The notes: generated by a model not told the origin, from the sequence alone. 64,000 bases of DNA from Todiramphus chloris collaris (GCA_025345505.1 JANVCC010000018.1:34062040-34126039), one strand, 5' to 3'. Shown: positions 24,561 through 38,034, counted from the first letter of the stretch. Made by a program: numbers and translations.

Positions 24561-27054
24561 GCCTTGCTGACAGCAAGGTCATCAGTAGCCACTCGTGGTG
24601 AGCATTCCCACTTCCCTTATTTGTCCTTCACATCAGAGCAACAACTGTACATGCGCCAAGTGAGGAATGTTAGATTAGAGATCCCAGGTTTGGTAGTTAT
24701 AGAAATAAAAAGAAGTAATATATTTTGTCAGTAAGTAAATAAAAAATACCAGTGGGATGCACACCACTCTTCTCCCAATACCTTTCTTAACTTGGGCATT
24801 TTAGCTCAGCTGTAGATGGCAGCCCTTCCCTCACTCTTGGAGAGAAAAAATGACACCCTATGCATAGTGTGTTTCTAATGAGGGACAATAGCCACTCAGA
24901 CTCATTGCTGCTTAAAGTAGGAGACTTTGAAGACCTCTATAAAATAATGCTTCTGGGAATTTTACTTTTCGAGACAGCACTGGCTATTAATTCTGTTTAT
25001 ACAGGTCAGTTATACAGCAGCTAAACATGTCCAGAATTTCAAACAGTCCCATATGCTCCCCAAATCTGTTCCACCAGCACTTCTCCCCGCTAACTATCCA
25101 ACAGAAATGGGGGGATTCCATTTAATGAGCAATAAATCTGACTTTTCCATACACTTCACCACTACAGAAAAGACTGGGATAGAAAAAGCTGAAGAATCAT
25201 GATATAGTAGTAAGACAACTAAAATGAAAAGAAATCCAGGCAAATTCTGATTGCTTAAAAACTGTCAGGTTTATCCCATGGAAAATCATGGGGAAAGAAT
25301 TGTCAATCAGAGACACTTTCTTCTTAAGACAGCAGGGAAGAGGAGGACAATGGGTAGAACCAGTTTTCACTGGTCAGGAAAAATGCAGAAAGGAGCAAAA
25401 GAGCCTGTTTAATTCATATGATTCAGGAGAATGAAGATCTCCTTTTTTCCCTTTCTTTTGCTTATCTTACTGCTCTCCTTTTTTCTACCTTACACAGCTG
25501 TTGATTTGAGAGTGAGAGAGTCAAGATGCTCTTCAAGAGTCAATGCCACAGAAGGTGTGTGAGGTGGTTGAAAAGCCTTGGCTAAAGAAGAAAATTCCTG
25601 CTTCCCACTCCTCAAATGCCTACTTTCACCACTAGAAATTATGGAAAAGGTATGTTGTTGAAGACAGAGGTATCTGCACACTTTAGGAAAATGAATCCTC
25701 AAAGTCTATCATAAAATACAGTCACAGATTTTTGTTGGTTTGTAAAGTTAGCTCGTAAAATTATGTGGAATTGTTTTATAACATGCATTAAATGAAGCAG
25801 AAAATGAAGCATGGGTTCTTTTTGCAAAAAGAACATTATCATCTGCCTATAACAGAATTTCACTTTTAACATTTTTTTCTGTGACTATAATAGAAATTGG
25901 TTTCCATCTCTGCTATGATCCATACAGATATGATGCTGAGAAGGCCATTCTCCTTGCTGAGCAGTAGTTAGGGGCTGAGAGAAAAGCAGCTTTATGAGAT
26001 TCATTAGCTGAGAGTGACTGGGCAGAGCACTAGTTAATATTTTGGCTTTGGAGTGTGCATACATCGTTGCATGTGTCCAGCTAAATTGGTCTTAGAAACA
26101 AGTAGATGTAACACAATAAATAATACTATTCACTTTTGTCCAAAACTATCTACACCTAAATGGGCTGAGAAGCACAAGCAACAGGTTCAGTGCTGACTAA
26201 CTTCTGCCATTAAAGTCAACATGCCACAGCTCACAGCACTTCAAACATTTCAGTTTTGTTAACTGTGATAGAGTTGCCTAAGCTACATGGCCACACAGAG
26301 TTTTGCTTTTTTATTAACAAACCCCTGTCAGGCAGAGATCTCGTTAAGGTTCTTTACTCTTTATTTATGTTTTCAAAACCCTGTAGCCACAGTAAATACC
26401 GATAGTTTAAAGTCAGCTGAGAGAGGTAACGTTGACCTCCAATCAACACGCACCAGTCTGCTCCTGGACATTAAGCACCCAGCACTGTCCACCTTTTCTA
26501 CTGCTTAGTCTTGCACACAACTGACATAATCTGAATAATATAAATTGGTGTTTATACATACAACTCACGGCTTAGATAAGCACACAAAGCCAGGGGAATA
26601 AGGTAAGGAATAAGAACGATTGGAATAAAAGACAGAGGCAAATAGAGAGGAAGGGTCATAAGGTAAAGGCCAGCCCTGTGGGGCTAAGGGAGAAGATAGC
26701 ATGCTTCAGTCAATTCCCTCTGTATTACCCACAGTCATTTATAACTTGAATGGGTGAATAAAAGGGTATTTTTTTTCTCCAAATTATCCTGCTAGTTGAA
26801 ACTGTGAAAATATGGTAAATATCCTCTCCAAAATGCATTCCCTACTTCTCATCTCCCACTGTGTGAAGAAACTAAAGTTACCTTAGTTTTAAAATGCTTC
26901 TTGACTGAGTTCTTTAGCCTCCTCAGGTATGGAAGCAGAGAGTTAATTACTGTTTAACTTCGAAGTTGGTTTAGTCACTTGATTTAAACATCAGCTCTCA
27001 GAAAGCCTAGTCACATAAGATCCAAATCTTCCAGACACTGATCACCATCCTTGA

Positions 27055-27260
27055 CACTTAATGACCTCAGCTGCCTTTGTCTTCTGGAGGGGCTTAACAT
27101 GAGGTCATTAAAAGCAATCACAAGAAGTCATGCCTGATTACTCTTTCAATTAGGACTTGATCCCACGGGCTGTAAGTGCAGAAACCAAGGGCTGGTGCTG
27201 AATACTCAGTGTTTGCTTAGTGCCTGGCCTGCTCAGTGAAGCTCAATAAACAGAGCAAGT
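27055..27260. promoter_or_regulatory. Possible conserved noncoding element (speculative)
   Basis: Non-repetitive block with clustered factor-like words: ctttgtctt (Sox/TCF-like), gaggtcattaaaagc (nuclear-receptor half-site plus homeodomain-like core), gattactctttcaattagg. It has no open frame of note. Suggested by appearance only. Confidence 0.2.
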
Positions 27261-27802
27261 GAAGGCAGAGAGAGGAAAAATAAAAAAACCTATTGGTGAT
27301 ATAGCCAAATTTGTGCAGTCTTGGTACAGAAGAGGGGGAGGGGGGTATGCCAAGTGTGAACTGCTCGGGATGAGCAACAGTCACACCACTGAACATGAGT
27401 GAGGAATTTCAGGTGCTGTCTGTGTAGCAGCACTAGCAGGTCATCCAAATGTGACGGTATTGGAGATGAATCCAGAATAACGTGAAACCAGAAGTGAGGG
27501 GCCAGTATTTGCCAATATTTGACAGTTAATGGGCCAGATCTATGCACGAGGCAGCTTTTTTTGCTGTTCCAGGAGATCACACCCTGTGCTGGACTGCAGC
27601 ACCATCTACCCAGCAGCCCTGCAGCAGCTCAGTACTGCTCTCCCACCTTCCAAGACCCTGTACTATTTCCTCACAGATGGACCTGAGAGGGTGAAACAAA
27701 CACAAATGCCATCTAAGAAAATAATTTTTCTCTTCTGCTGATATATTTCACCCTTGTTTTCGCTTAATTTTCTGTACCTGTCTAGTCAACAGGTTTAAGT
27801 AG

Positions 27803-27829
27803 GAGCATTTGCTGTTTCAGCAAATGCTC
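27803..27829. other. Perfect inverted repeat (12-bp stem, 3-nt loop)
   Basis: The arms GAGCATTTGCTG and CAGCAAATGCTC are exactly complementary around a TTT loop. The pairing stops sharply on both sides. A stem of this size is too short for a microRNA precursor and no flanking pairing extends it. It could be a paired factor site, a cruciform-prone sequence or the product of a small templated inversion. Confidence 0.85.
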
Positions 27830-29579
27830 AGGCAAGCCATAGAATAAGAACTTGTAGAAATTATTAAAAAAAGATTAAGTTAAAAGAAATCATATAATTA
27901 ACAAACAGAAAACAGAATCCAATGACTCATTAGTCATCAGCTCTCCCTAGCAGTTCTGACTGAAGAACAGTTTGTGTTTCGTAAACATTAACTCTGGGGA
28001 CTTTGCAACAGCTACTGTTATGTCCTTGAGAGCCCTTCAACAGCCATGAGATCTCAATAGTCACTGTGGACAGTCAGTGCAGGCCAGCTGCCCCAGGGAA
28101 TTGTGGAGACCAGTGGGACCAGCAGGGCTTCATCAGCAAGGCCAATACCCAGAACCCCCATGAGGCCATCAGGGACAGGCTGAGGTGATAACGGGGTTAG
28201 TCCAAACCCTGTGGCCACCACAACAGTCAGCAGTCAGAGGATGTAAGTTCTTAATTTGTAGATTTCTCACAAACTCATTGAGAAACACAACTAAAATTCA
28301 TTTGTGCTACTTAGTTCAGCTGGAGACTTGGCCAGCCTGATCTTGCTATTTCCAGGTGAGTTAGACTTTGAGGGCTACTAACTGTTCTCCTTGGAGTCAT
28401 GTGAGAAGAGCTGTCTTTGGTCAGAATAGTCTCAACACTGAATGAAGAAGAGTATCTCTGTCCATCTCAAAGTCAGCCATCAGTTAACCTCTTTGGTGTG
28501 CCTAATAACATTGATTATACCACTTTATGCTGCTGAAAAGGGAGTTCAGTTTCCCTTCAAACCCCAGTACCATCCTCTAGGAGTTAATGACTAATATGCT
28601 GATCACTCTCTTTCTCAGCTGCATAATTACACTCTTTTTTTCATGCTTCACATCACCTCTGCTTTGGGAGACAATTTTTGCCTCTTCGAGCCGGCCTTGG
28701 TGGAACTTGCCATACGCCTTCAGATGCCCCCTCTGTCAGCTGCTGCCCTGCCCTTCTCTGCCTCCAAGGGTTTCTCCTGAGGATTCAATTTGTAAAACAA
28801 AAGGAGAAGGGAAAGCTGCTAGTGCTGGTAGGAAAGACTTGATCTCTACAGGACTTCGGTACCTGAGGATAAGCTCAGAGAGGGTACCCATGTGCTCAAT
28901 ATGGTATGGAAAGCAAAAAATGTGTGTTTTCCTAATGAGATTTAATATTTTTTTATTTTCTCAAGGGATTGAGTCATCCAAATGACTAGTGGTGCCATCA
29001 AGGACAGAGACCAGCAGGCATCTCCTGGTGGTCATTTTTATCCTCCATTGACTCCCAACACTTTCACCCTGCATGTCACACCATAAAGTAACTATTCTCC
29101 TCCAGTAGAGCTGACATCTCCACTCCAGCTGCCCTGGCGATCTCTTTAGCCCATTGAAAATTGATTGGAAAATGAAATGGCACAACCAGACAAGATGGAG
29201 AATACCAATCCAAAAATACTTACTACACTGGTGGCTACCAGTGTCATCTAGAAGATCCTAAGCCCAACTTTCAGTGCAGATGTCTAGACATTCTCTGGAA
29301 AGGAAATTGGGGAAAAAACTACCAGTTTTCAGAAAACTGTCATTTGGTTGACGAGCTTTGGCAGGAGTTTTAAGTTGCAAACTGCAGTGAGATGCAGATG
29401 TTCTTCAACCACTCTGCTCAGAGCTTCTAATTGACTAACCAAGGTGACTCTCAACTGGTGTGCTCACTTTTCTGAATTCCATTTTTAGGTACCTAGCTTA
29501 ATCATATGTTATGGCAAGATGCTCAGACACCGCATATGAGGGGAAGGCATCCCAGTAGGTGTCAGCACATCTGAAAAAC

Positions 29580-29760
29580 AGGAATTGCCCTGCCCTGCCC
29601 ACCCCGGTGACCCCCTGCCAGTCCCTGCCCCCGGGGAATCCCCAGTCTCAATGCACTCTGGCACACAACCTCAAAGTGGTGGCGTCCAAGAACAGCAAAT
29701 TGAGCTGTGGTTTTGCCTTCATTGGCCCCAGTAGCACGTACGCGCTGGAGCTGCATTAGC
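29580..29760. other. GC-rich island, no recognised gene
   Basis: A short C-rich, CpG-containing block (ccaccccggtgacc, tgcccccgggg, gtacgcgctgg) in AT-rich surroundings. Open frames of about 65 codons run on both strands and resemble nothing known. It may be a small regulatory element, a noncoding RNA exon or a decayed insertion. Confidence 0.3.
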
Positions 29761-31499
29761 CCTCACCTCTCTGTTTGCTGATAAAAAATAATGACGAATC
29801 AGCCAGTCCATTTTGGCTCTGTGAAGAGCTATCAAGAGTCTCAATATGCAAATGGATCTTGTTTATCATATGATAGATACTATGTAACACAGTACCTAAA
29901 TTACACTGAGTTTGCAATACCATCTGGTTTCAGCTTTCACTACATTAGGGGATAGCTTTGTTATATTTGACCTGAAAATTGGCGCAGGAATAAAGAATTG
30001 CCATGGATGCAGTTCACAGTGGTAAAAAGCTCTGCTCACTCACGTGAGACAAGTGGGTCTCATAGATAAATCTCTTCTCTCATCTTCAGATCCAGAAAAT
30101 AGCAAATACCAAGAAGGCCACTGCCAAAATCTAACATTATGCATAGGTTTTTCATTCAGATTTTCTAATGTGACAGAAGGAGGCTGATATATGGTGGCAT
30201 AAGGAAGAAGGATATGCCAGTGGAGGCTCAGAGGAATGTTCCACAGGTGTTTGTTTGACAGGATCTTCAAAGAGAGCAAAGAAAATATTTTCATTAACTT
30301 TTATCAAGATCCAAGTCTTCTCCTGACTTCAAAGAAATGGTGGGCTAATGTATTTCTTTATTGGCGATGCAAAGAGGCTCAAGGAATTTGACTATCTTTC
30401 CTTGTTGTCCACATTTCACTCAATTAGCCAAAACACTTTCCTGATCTTCTCATGCAGACCAGCTCTCTGTCTGATTAAACCACAGTATAATGATTCATCA
30501 TTGTCTGTCCATTCCCACTTTACTGACTAATTAAAATGATTTTTATGCCCAAAGATAATTGCTTTCTTCTATTATTACTCTGAAATGTTAATATAATCTA
30601 GCTCACCAGTCTCTGTGTCTACCACTAGAGACAATAAATAAATTAAACACAGAAAAATGATGTTTAAATAACATTAGGATTGAGTCGTAAAACTACAACA
30701 GCACAGAAATTCCAGTTAAGGCCACACAATGCTGCCAAAGACATCTGCTGTACATATGGCTGGTTGTTTCTCTGAGTCCCAGAAAAGGTGATGCTATGTA
30801 CCCTGGATGCTTCATTAGAAACACATTACTGGCCTTATAGAGTTAAGTGAAGCAGAAAATCGTTTTACAGTGGTCATTATTTTTATAAGTTGGTACTTAC
30901 TTAAAGTTGTTACCCTGCAGCATCCAAGATATGTGGAACAGAAGATGTTGGCAAATGCTGGCTTTTCAGTAGAAACCTCTTGACTTAAATATCTCATTAG
31001 TTTACATACATTTTTAAAATGCTTTCTTTTGTTACCTGTCTTTGTCTAGTGATCCTTTGATAAAGATAGCAGCACAAAATTACTGTCATCAGAAAATAGA
31101 AATAGCCATAAAAAAAAAAATCACTGCAAATGAGCTATTGCTGTAAAGAGCAATGAAGTCAATATGAATATTGTGTATTTTTATTTTACTCAGGATATTG
31201 TTTTTTCTTCCTTATTGTTTTTTAACTACTACCAGCACCACACCATATTCAGTCTGTCACTATTTCCTAGTTTTCATCACTTTTCCTTCATCTACATTGC
31301 TTATTCTGGTGTTTCATCAGCTCCAAACACACGCATGTGCAAGTATAAATGCACACAAAAGCAACGCCAGTTTGACCACAACTGATATTTGGAGTTGATC
31401 AGATGCATCTCATCCAGCCTCAGAAAGCTACAATGTGCAGATCATCAAGCCCAGCTGAACAGCAAACTTCAAATTTATCCATGCACTTTCTGTCTTTTT

Positions 31500-31760
31500 C
31501 CTAACCTGAAACTTTACCCTGTGCTTTCAGTGACAATTATATTAGCTGCCTGATCTCAGCTGGCCTTTTAAGTGAAGCCTGGAGAAAAAAGAGCAACAAA
31601 CGCACTGGCCTTTACAGAGACATCTGCTGATAGCTTTCCATCCCTGCCGGACTGAGCTGCAGAACCTCGTAATAACCAATATTATCACCTAAATGCTTCA
31701 CCTCCTTCTAGCCCTGCTCTGTGCTCTGGAGGCTTGTTGTAAATTTCCATAACATCAAAA
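31500..31760. promoter_or_regulatory. Possible conserved noncoding element (speculative)
   Basis: Non-repetitive block with homeodomain-like and E-box-like words (gacaattatatta, catctgctg, aataaccaatattatc) and a few CpGs (aacgcactgg, ctgccggac, cctcgtaa). No coding potential recognised. Confidence 0.18.
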
Positions 31761-34069
31761 AACCTTCAGACTTTTCTTCTCATCCAAGCTAATCCCACAA
31801 GCAGAAATTTTATTTCATGGGGAGAATGTTGGATTTAAAATCTTTTCAGATATCTGACTGAAAAGTGATTTTTTTTAGTTCTAGAAGAGCTAGTTAAGGT
31901 TATTTCTAGAGATTTATGGGGTTTATTTTCAACATTCTGTAGTTAGATTTATACTAACTGTAAGGAACTTGGTTTTAAAAAACAAGGTAAGTGAAAAGCA
32001 AGGTGATTTACATACTTGCAGATTTAAGGAAGTATGAAGGGTAATTTGCTGACAGCCTGATGGACACCTTGGGAGACAAATAGGGAATGGCCATGCTGCT
32101 GTTGTCCCTTCCCGGCCACTTCCTCTGCAGATGCAGGTAGTTCTGAAATGGCCCTCACACAATGCTGCTCATCTCATTCCCGACAGTTTTCTGTCACATG
32201 TGTAGCATGCTCAGTTTCAGAAATATTTGTTCCCCCTGGGAGTCCCAAGTGTCCCAGCCTTGTCTCTTTGACTCCTTGTCCCTCATATGGCCACAGCAAG
32301 TTGTGGGCTCAACCAACTCAAAATCGTTTGGGGCATTTGCCAAAACAATTTTCAGGTGGTCCTTGACTAGGATCAAGCCACCAGTGAAGCTTCAGGAAGC
32401 ATAAGTTGTAATCTGCCTTTTACAACAAAACAGACATTTTTTTCTAAGTAGGGCAGTATTTGGCTTCTATGAGGAGAGAGGAAGAATTCTCTAAGGGAAG
32501 CTGTACCATATGCCTGTTTAGTCCCAGCCTCTAAAATTTAAATGCTCAGGATAAAAGGAAAAAAGGATAACGTCCCCTTAAGCCCTTCCTGACCTTTTTC
32601 TTCTCACATGGATGCTTATGTGTACTTGCTGGGACTCCATTACATTTCCCAGTGCTGGGACCATCCTTGTGGCCATACCATTTAGCCCAGCTGCCCCTTG
32701 ATTTAAGCCTGAGCTGTTTCATGAATGCATTACCTATAGTAATTTTTATTTAGTAGAAACTTCAGCTTGGTATTACTCATGCCCCATTCTATATGGACTA
32801 GTTTAAGCTCTCTCTTAGAGCTAAGGAACTGATAAGCTCATTGCTCAAAACCTTCACTGACAAAAGCCAACAAAACAAGCAATACAGGCAAAAGCCTGAA
32901 ACAAAGCAATTGTGAGAATTCAGATTCAAGTTTTAGACTTCCAGGCCAAGGCTTCCAGTAGCAGTAACTGAAGACATAAAAAAGACAGATTCCATAGAAA
33001 TTCCTCCCTGTCTTCATCTGTAAATGGACAGGAAGGCAATGCCTTTTTCTCACACATGTAAAAAAAAAATTTGAAAGAGCTCTACCTTCACAGCAGGTTG
33101 CTGTCCATCCTCAGAAAACAGCTTGATGATCATAGTAAATGTTATCTGGGGAAGAGTTACTATGTAATTTCATCTATATAAAATTTATCATGGAAGAGAC
33201 ACAGTGTCTTTCTATCTATTAAACTTTTATCATCACAGTATATGAGACAGAGAGTTATTCAAATGGTAATTGAGACATAAAGACAGGAAGCGTCTTGCAA
33301 AGCTCACATGCAAAGTGTATCAGGTTAGGACCTTTGGACTACAAACCACTGTAGGAGGATCTCGTGATGGGAAATATATGCACACATGCCTCGGAGAGTT
33401 GGGATTATATTTCTTCTTGAACAGTCTTTCTCAAATCTAAGACAAAACACTCTGCCATGCTGTCAAAGTAGCCAACGTGAAGTTTGCACAAATACTGGTC
33501 TGTCTGCAGAAAAGATAATTCAGCAGCACTGCTCCCCAGTCAGTCTGTAGAATTCTTTTCGGCTTTAGTCTGTAAAATACTTCTACTTTGAGGATATAGC
33601 AGCTACTTTGTATATTATTCAAAGCAACTGTAAGATTTCATTAACAAAAGCAGGTTCATAAATATTCACAAAAGTAAACTTAGAGAAGTGTTCAATTTAA
33701 TACTGCAGTGTCTCTTTTGAATTCTACAGGAGCTGACTGATAAAAGCAGAAGAAAAAAAAATCAATTTAGCTTGACTCCTTGCCTTTTTTTAATTATATT
33801 TTTAATTCCCTCTTCTAAAAATATCAATTTTCTCCTAAATTGGACATGTTAAGACAAAATGCTCTAATTGGGGCTTCCTGAGTTTCCTAAGCATTCTGCT
33901 GTTGTCTTTAATCAACATGGAAACATTGGTCTACATAGAGTGCAGAACTACCTTCTGCAGAGCACAGCCTCACTATGTGAATAGTTTGGACTGCATAGGA
34001 TTAGGCTGTATTGTAGGTTTCATAAGCAGATGAATGTGCTTTACATTTCCTGAATATTTGCGTTTCACT

Positions 34070-34180
34070 GTTTTTATTTGGTTTTATTTTTACTCTTTTA
34101 TTCAGTATCATTAAATTTTATTAATATTTTCTTTTATTGTCTTTATTTGGTTTGCTTTTATGTTCTTTTATTCAATATTA
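34070..34180 (+). repeat. Imperfect 70-bp tandem duplication
   Basis: The order tttatttgg...ttttatt(t)...cttttattca(g/a)tat appears at 34073-34107 and again at 34142-34177, offset by 69-70 bases, in T-rich sequence. About 1.6 copies. It is diverged, so it is not recent. Confidence 0.65.
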
Positions 34181-35592
34181 CACAAATAACACATAAATTA
34201 GCTTCTCCAACAATAGCAATAAATAGCACCAGCCAAATACTGAAACCAGGACAATGGCAAAGACTGAATTATCTTTTTTTCTTTTCTTCTGTCATGATCT
34301 GAACTATTTTCTGTTATTTTGTCTAAAACATTTGCTTTCTTCCCTTTGGGAATGAGAGAGAAGTGCTGGATATCTCTCCTTCATGCAGAATCAGGTAGAA
34401 GCTGTGATTTCACATAAAGCAGGAGATAGAAACCCAAAACAAGCCTGCACACAGACACTCAGAAACAGAGATGCACAAGCTGGGCTCAGTTAGAGAGTGA
34501 TATGTGCATCTATGAACAGAAAAAGCAACAAAAAGGGCTTTCAAAAAAAAAAAAAACACACAAGTAAGAAGAAAAGGAAATGTGCCCTGAAACAAAAGAA
34601 GCGTTTTGGTACAGTGTTGTTCCTAAGGAGCCTGAAATTGAAAACAAATAAATTATTTCACTTTTATTTCTTCCCTGTTCAGGTGAGATTTTGTGAATAG
34701 TCTTTCTCAAGACAGAGGGCTGTTTCCTCCTGCCAGGCAAGCTGCCCTCAAGCCCCAGACACTGGCTACCTGCAGGAGTCACAGGGAATACCAGCATAGC
34801 AAAACTTAAAACCCACAAATGTTCCTAGCTGTGCAATCCAAAGCAATACATTTCACAACCACTCAAGTAAACAAGGGTATAGATTGGCAACTGTGAGTCC
34901 TCCTGCTAGAAGTGCTTCTGCTTACATCTCATGAGAAGCAGAGAAAGCTCTATTCAGTTCACTGACCAGTCAGTAAGTCAACATATCCCCAGCAGCAGCA
35001 CAGCTCCTAAGCCTCACAGATCTAGGCATAGATCCCAGGCAGATCAACAGAAGTAAATCTATGGTTGGACTGTTTAGAATAACAAATCAAGACAAAGAAA
35101 TTAGTATATGCTCAAAATTATATTCCATGAACATAAAGGGAGTGCATGTGTTGCATATGTTATTTTTTGCAGGTAAGTCATTCCACTCCAGCTATGAAAT
35201 TAATCAAGTTTCACCAGAATGGTTTTGCATATCAATGAAGAGCTGCACTGCTTCAGAATTTAGGTACTTTATAAGGAAGTCCAAATTTGTAGTGTGTAGA
35301 TCTCCACATCAGAATAGGCTCTTGCGGTTTCATAAGGCAAGATTAAATTTATAATTGCAAGTTGCAATCATTGCGCTGAAATAACATTGAGCTGAAAACC
35401 TACCTACCCTGTAATATTGCAAGAAGGATTTCTTAGCCTGAAGCTGAAGTGATTGATCTGACATTTAAATGCCAGGGAGAGTTTGTAGGATTGAGAGAGA
35501 AGAACAACAATGCAGGTTGGTGTTTTCATTGAAATGAGGCTGCTTAACAGTTAATTCAAAACGCTCATCCATTAGTTACATCTCAGCTTAAA

Positions 35593-35675
35593 CTTTTTTT
35601 TTTTTTTGTGACAGTACAACATAAAAAAAAACTCTAAAAAAAACCACAAAACAAAACAAAACAAACAAAAAACCA
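35593..35675 (+). repeat. Poly-T then A/C-rich low-complexity tract
   Basis: A run of 15 T, a short spacer, then A-rich and AAAAC units. The T and A runs are complementary and could pair. Confidence 0.9.
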
Positions 35676-37599
35676 TAAGGAAAATAGGTTCCATTTCCTC
35701 CCTTAAAGTGTTTTTAGGGAATGCTCATGACATTTTTTACTGTTTGGGGCTTGCTTTACTGCATTAATGCAAATGTGCAACAGCAAGGACATAAATGAGC
35801 AACACCAGCCACAAGCATGCCAGACAGAGGCAACAAAACATCCCCATGAAAAGGTAGATCACACAGGAAAACTAGACCAAGAATTACCTCACCTTATTGG
35901 GTCTCAATTGCCAAAATGATCAAGCTGTCCCAGCTTCCCCCTTCCCAGAAGCTACAGAGGGAAGATATTTAGCACTATATAATCTGTCTTCCATACCGCA
36001 CTCTACTTTGCAGGCTTCAGTACCAACAGGTATTTTAAGCATAGTCATCAGGCCCATCTATATTTTTCTGATCCTCACTTTTTTATTGTGGGGCTGTTTT
36101 TCCTCCCAAAAGAGTCATATCGTGAAGAAAATGTGAGGTGTAATAATGTATTGACCCCTCAGGCCTATTAATGATGTCTGAACAGCCCTAATTTTTGTAG
36201 CCCTGCTAGTCTAAAGCAATAGCTCCCAAAACTAAGACACATAGGTTATAACCTGAGAAACAGAAGGACAGCGGGAATGTCCACTGTGTTTCTTGCACAG
36301 GTTGTAAAGGATAGATATTAAAGCTACGAGAGAGGCCATCAGACAGCAGAGTATGGTCTGGTATGAACACAGCTACTGGGAGCAACTGAGGAAGAGAAGG
36401 AGGCAGCAAAGCTCACAGACTGTAAGAGTACAAAGGCAAACACGTTCACACCAAGGCAGTTGACAGGAGGAGGAGCAGCAAGCATGACCAACATACTACT
36501 TCACCTTAAACCAAGCTTTCTTATGCAGCAAGACTTGCTGTGGCTAAAAGTTAATGCAGATGGGTCAAGATGATCAGCTGGCTTGTCCCATGGAGAAAAG
36601 AGTACAAATAGCTGTTAATATAACACCATAATAGTCGCTGTCACCATGTTTACTTATCAGTGAGATTAAAGTTTTCCATGCAATAATAAAAATGTTGGTT
36701 ATTAAGGCATTTGATTTTTATTTACAAGTGAATACAATTAGTTTACTCATCACCAGAGTATTAGTGTAATCTTCCCACATTTATGGTGAGAACTAAGATT
36801 ATACTGAAACCCTTCAACTTGAATTCATCTGTTTTTAATGCCAAGCAAGTCCTCAGGAAAAGCTTGAACATGCATGCTGTCTGCTTTGTCAGGGTGTTGG
36901 GCAGAGCACTGGTAATTCCCAGCCAGAAAGTAGGGTTTCCTGGCCAGTGGGCTGATAAAAATGGCCATTGCTTCTGTGTTGGCAGCTAGCTAGCTAGCTG
37001 GCAGGTCAAAGAACACATCTATTTTCTCTGGAGAGTCACTAAGTACAAAGAGCTATCTCTTCTCCACCAGCAGCCAACAGTAGGAACTGAGAAATTTGTC
37101 ACACTATAGTGAGAACATGGAAGAGCCAGGGGCTGGAGGTGAAGAATGGGGAGGACAACAGTGTAGGCTGGGGTATTGCAGGATGAATGAAAAATGACAG
37201 GAGAAACTACAGCAATTTTACTGAAAGACATTACAAGAGAGCTTGGACCAACTGTGAAGGAGGATCTTCACTGGCAGATCTAGAGGCATGATGGTGAAGG
37301 CTGCTTTGAACATAGGAGTGTTGAAAGTACAGTGGTGGTGGCAACACACTACATGGAAGGTACGTGAAGTACAGAGGCAGAAAAACACTGAGGAGCAGAG
37401 TACTGTAAAGGGCAACATGGGGAACTGAGGGTATTTCCATGAACAAAGAGGGAGAGTAGGAGGAAGGTGCATTACAGTACATTCTCTTGAACCCATCTTC
37501 ATTTGAAACCCAAACCCCACTTACATTAAGTTACAACTTAATCAGTAAAATATAAGCACTGGTCTCAATTAAAATGAAGCCACATTGCTGGTGCCAGTG

Positions 37600-37770
37600 A
37601 CATTCTTCACACTATAGATAATGTTTCCAAATTAGTAAGTTCTTTCAAAAGAGCTTATGTTTGTTTATGCCCACGGCATTGGCTGCTTTTGCAAAGCAAG
37701 AAAAGAAATGCCTAATTAATTATGTTCGTTACCTATCCTCTGGAAAAGGAAATGGATAGAGGAGAAATTG
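37600..37770. promoter_or_regulatory. Possible conserved noncoding element (speculative)
   Basis: Non-repetitive block containing tatgtttgtttatgcccacggcattgg-like forkhead words, gcttttgcaaagcaag, and cctaattaattatgttcg with overlapping homeodomain cores. No coding frame recognised. Confidence 0.2.
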
Positions 37771-37978
37771 TGCTTACCCTGAATGACCACATTCTGTGTT
37801 TGCTCAGCAAGGTTTGTGCTTAACCAGATCCATCTTCAGTTTGTAAAATGAGTTCAACGTGTGTCTCAGTCACTGTTACTCTTTTTTCCCTGTAGCCATG
37901 TGGGATAAGCAAGGTTCTCACATTAGACTTTAGGTATAATGTTAGACTCAATCCTCCACGGGGCAGGGCGTGGGGAAA

Positions 37979-38034
37979 GAATCACAGAATGGAAAACCTT
38001 GGTTTGAAGGGACCACTAAAGGTCATCTAGTCCA
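37979..38034 (-). mobile_element. CR1 LINE 3' tail fragment
   Basis: agaatcacagaatgg...ttgaagggaccactaaaggtcatctagtcc is the reverse complement of the extreme CR1 3' end. Only some 55 bases remain, a severely 5'-truncated copy. Confidence 0.88.

Larger units (their letters stand above)
18239..37978. other. Long repeat-poor, gene-free interval
   Basis: Nearly 20 kb in which I recognise no interspersed repeat and no exon. Contents: (AAAAT)n at 20653-20708, A/C-rich tracts at 22930-23006 and 35593-35675, a perfect hairpin at 27803-27829, an imperfect 70-bp tandem duplication at 34070-34180, an 18-bp AGCT palindrome at 36983-37000, and GC-richer islands at about 24300-24560 and 29580-29750. Possible conserved blocks are listed separately. 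All open frames are below 150 codons and unrecognised. It would fit an intron or intergenic regulatory landscape. Confidence 0.4.

Noticed and set aside
24143..24592. 149-codon minus frame overlapping a 116-codon plus frame
   Set aside because: Opposed open frames in a GC-rich patch with no recognisable motif; likely compositional.
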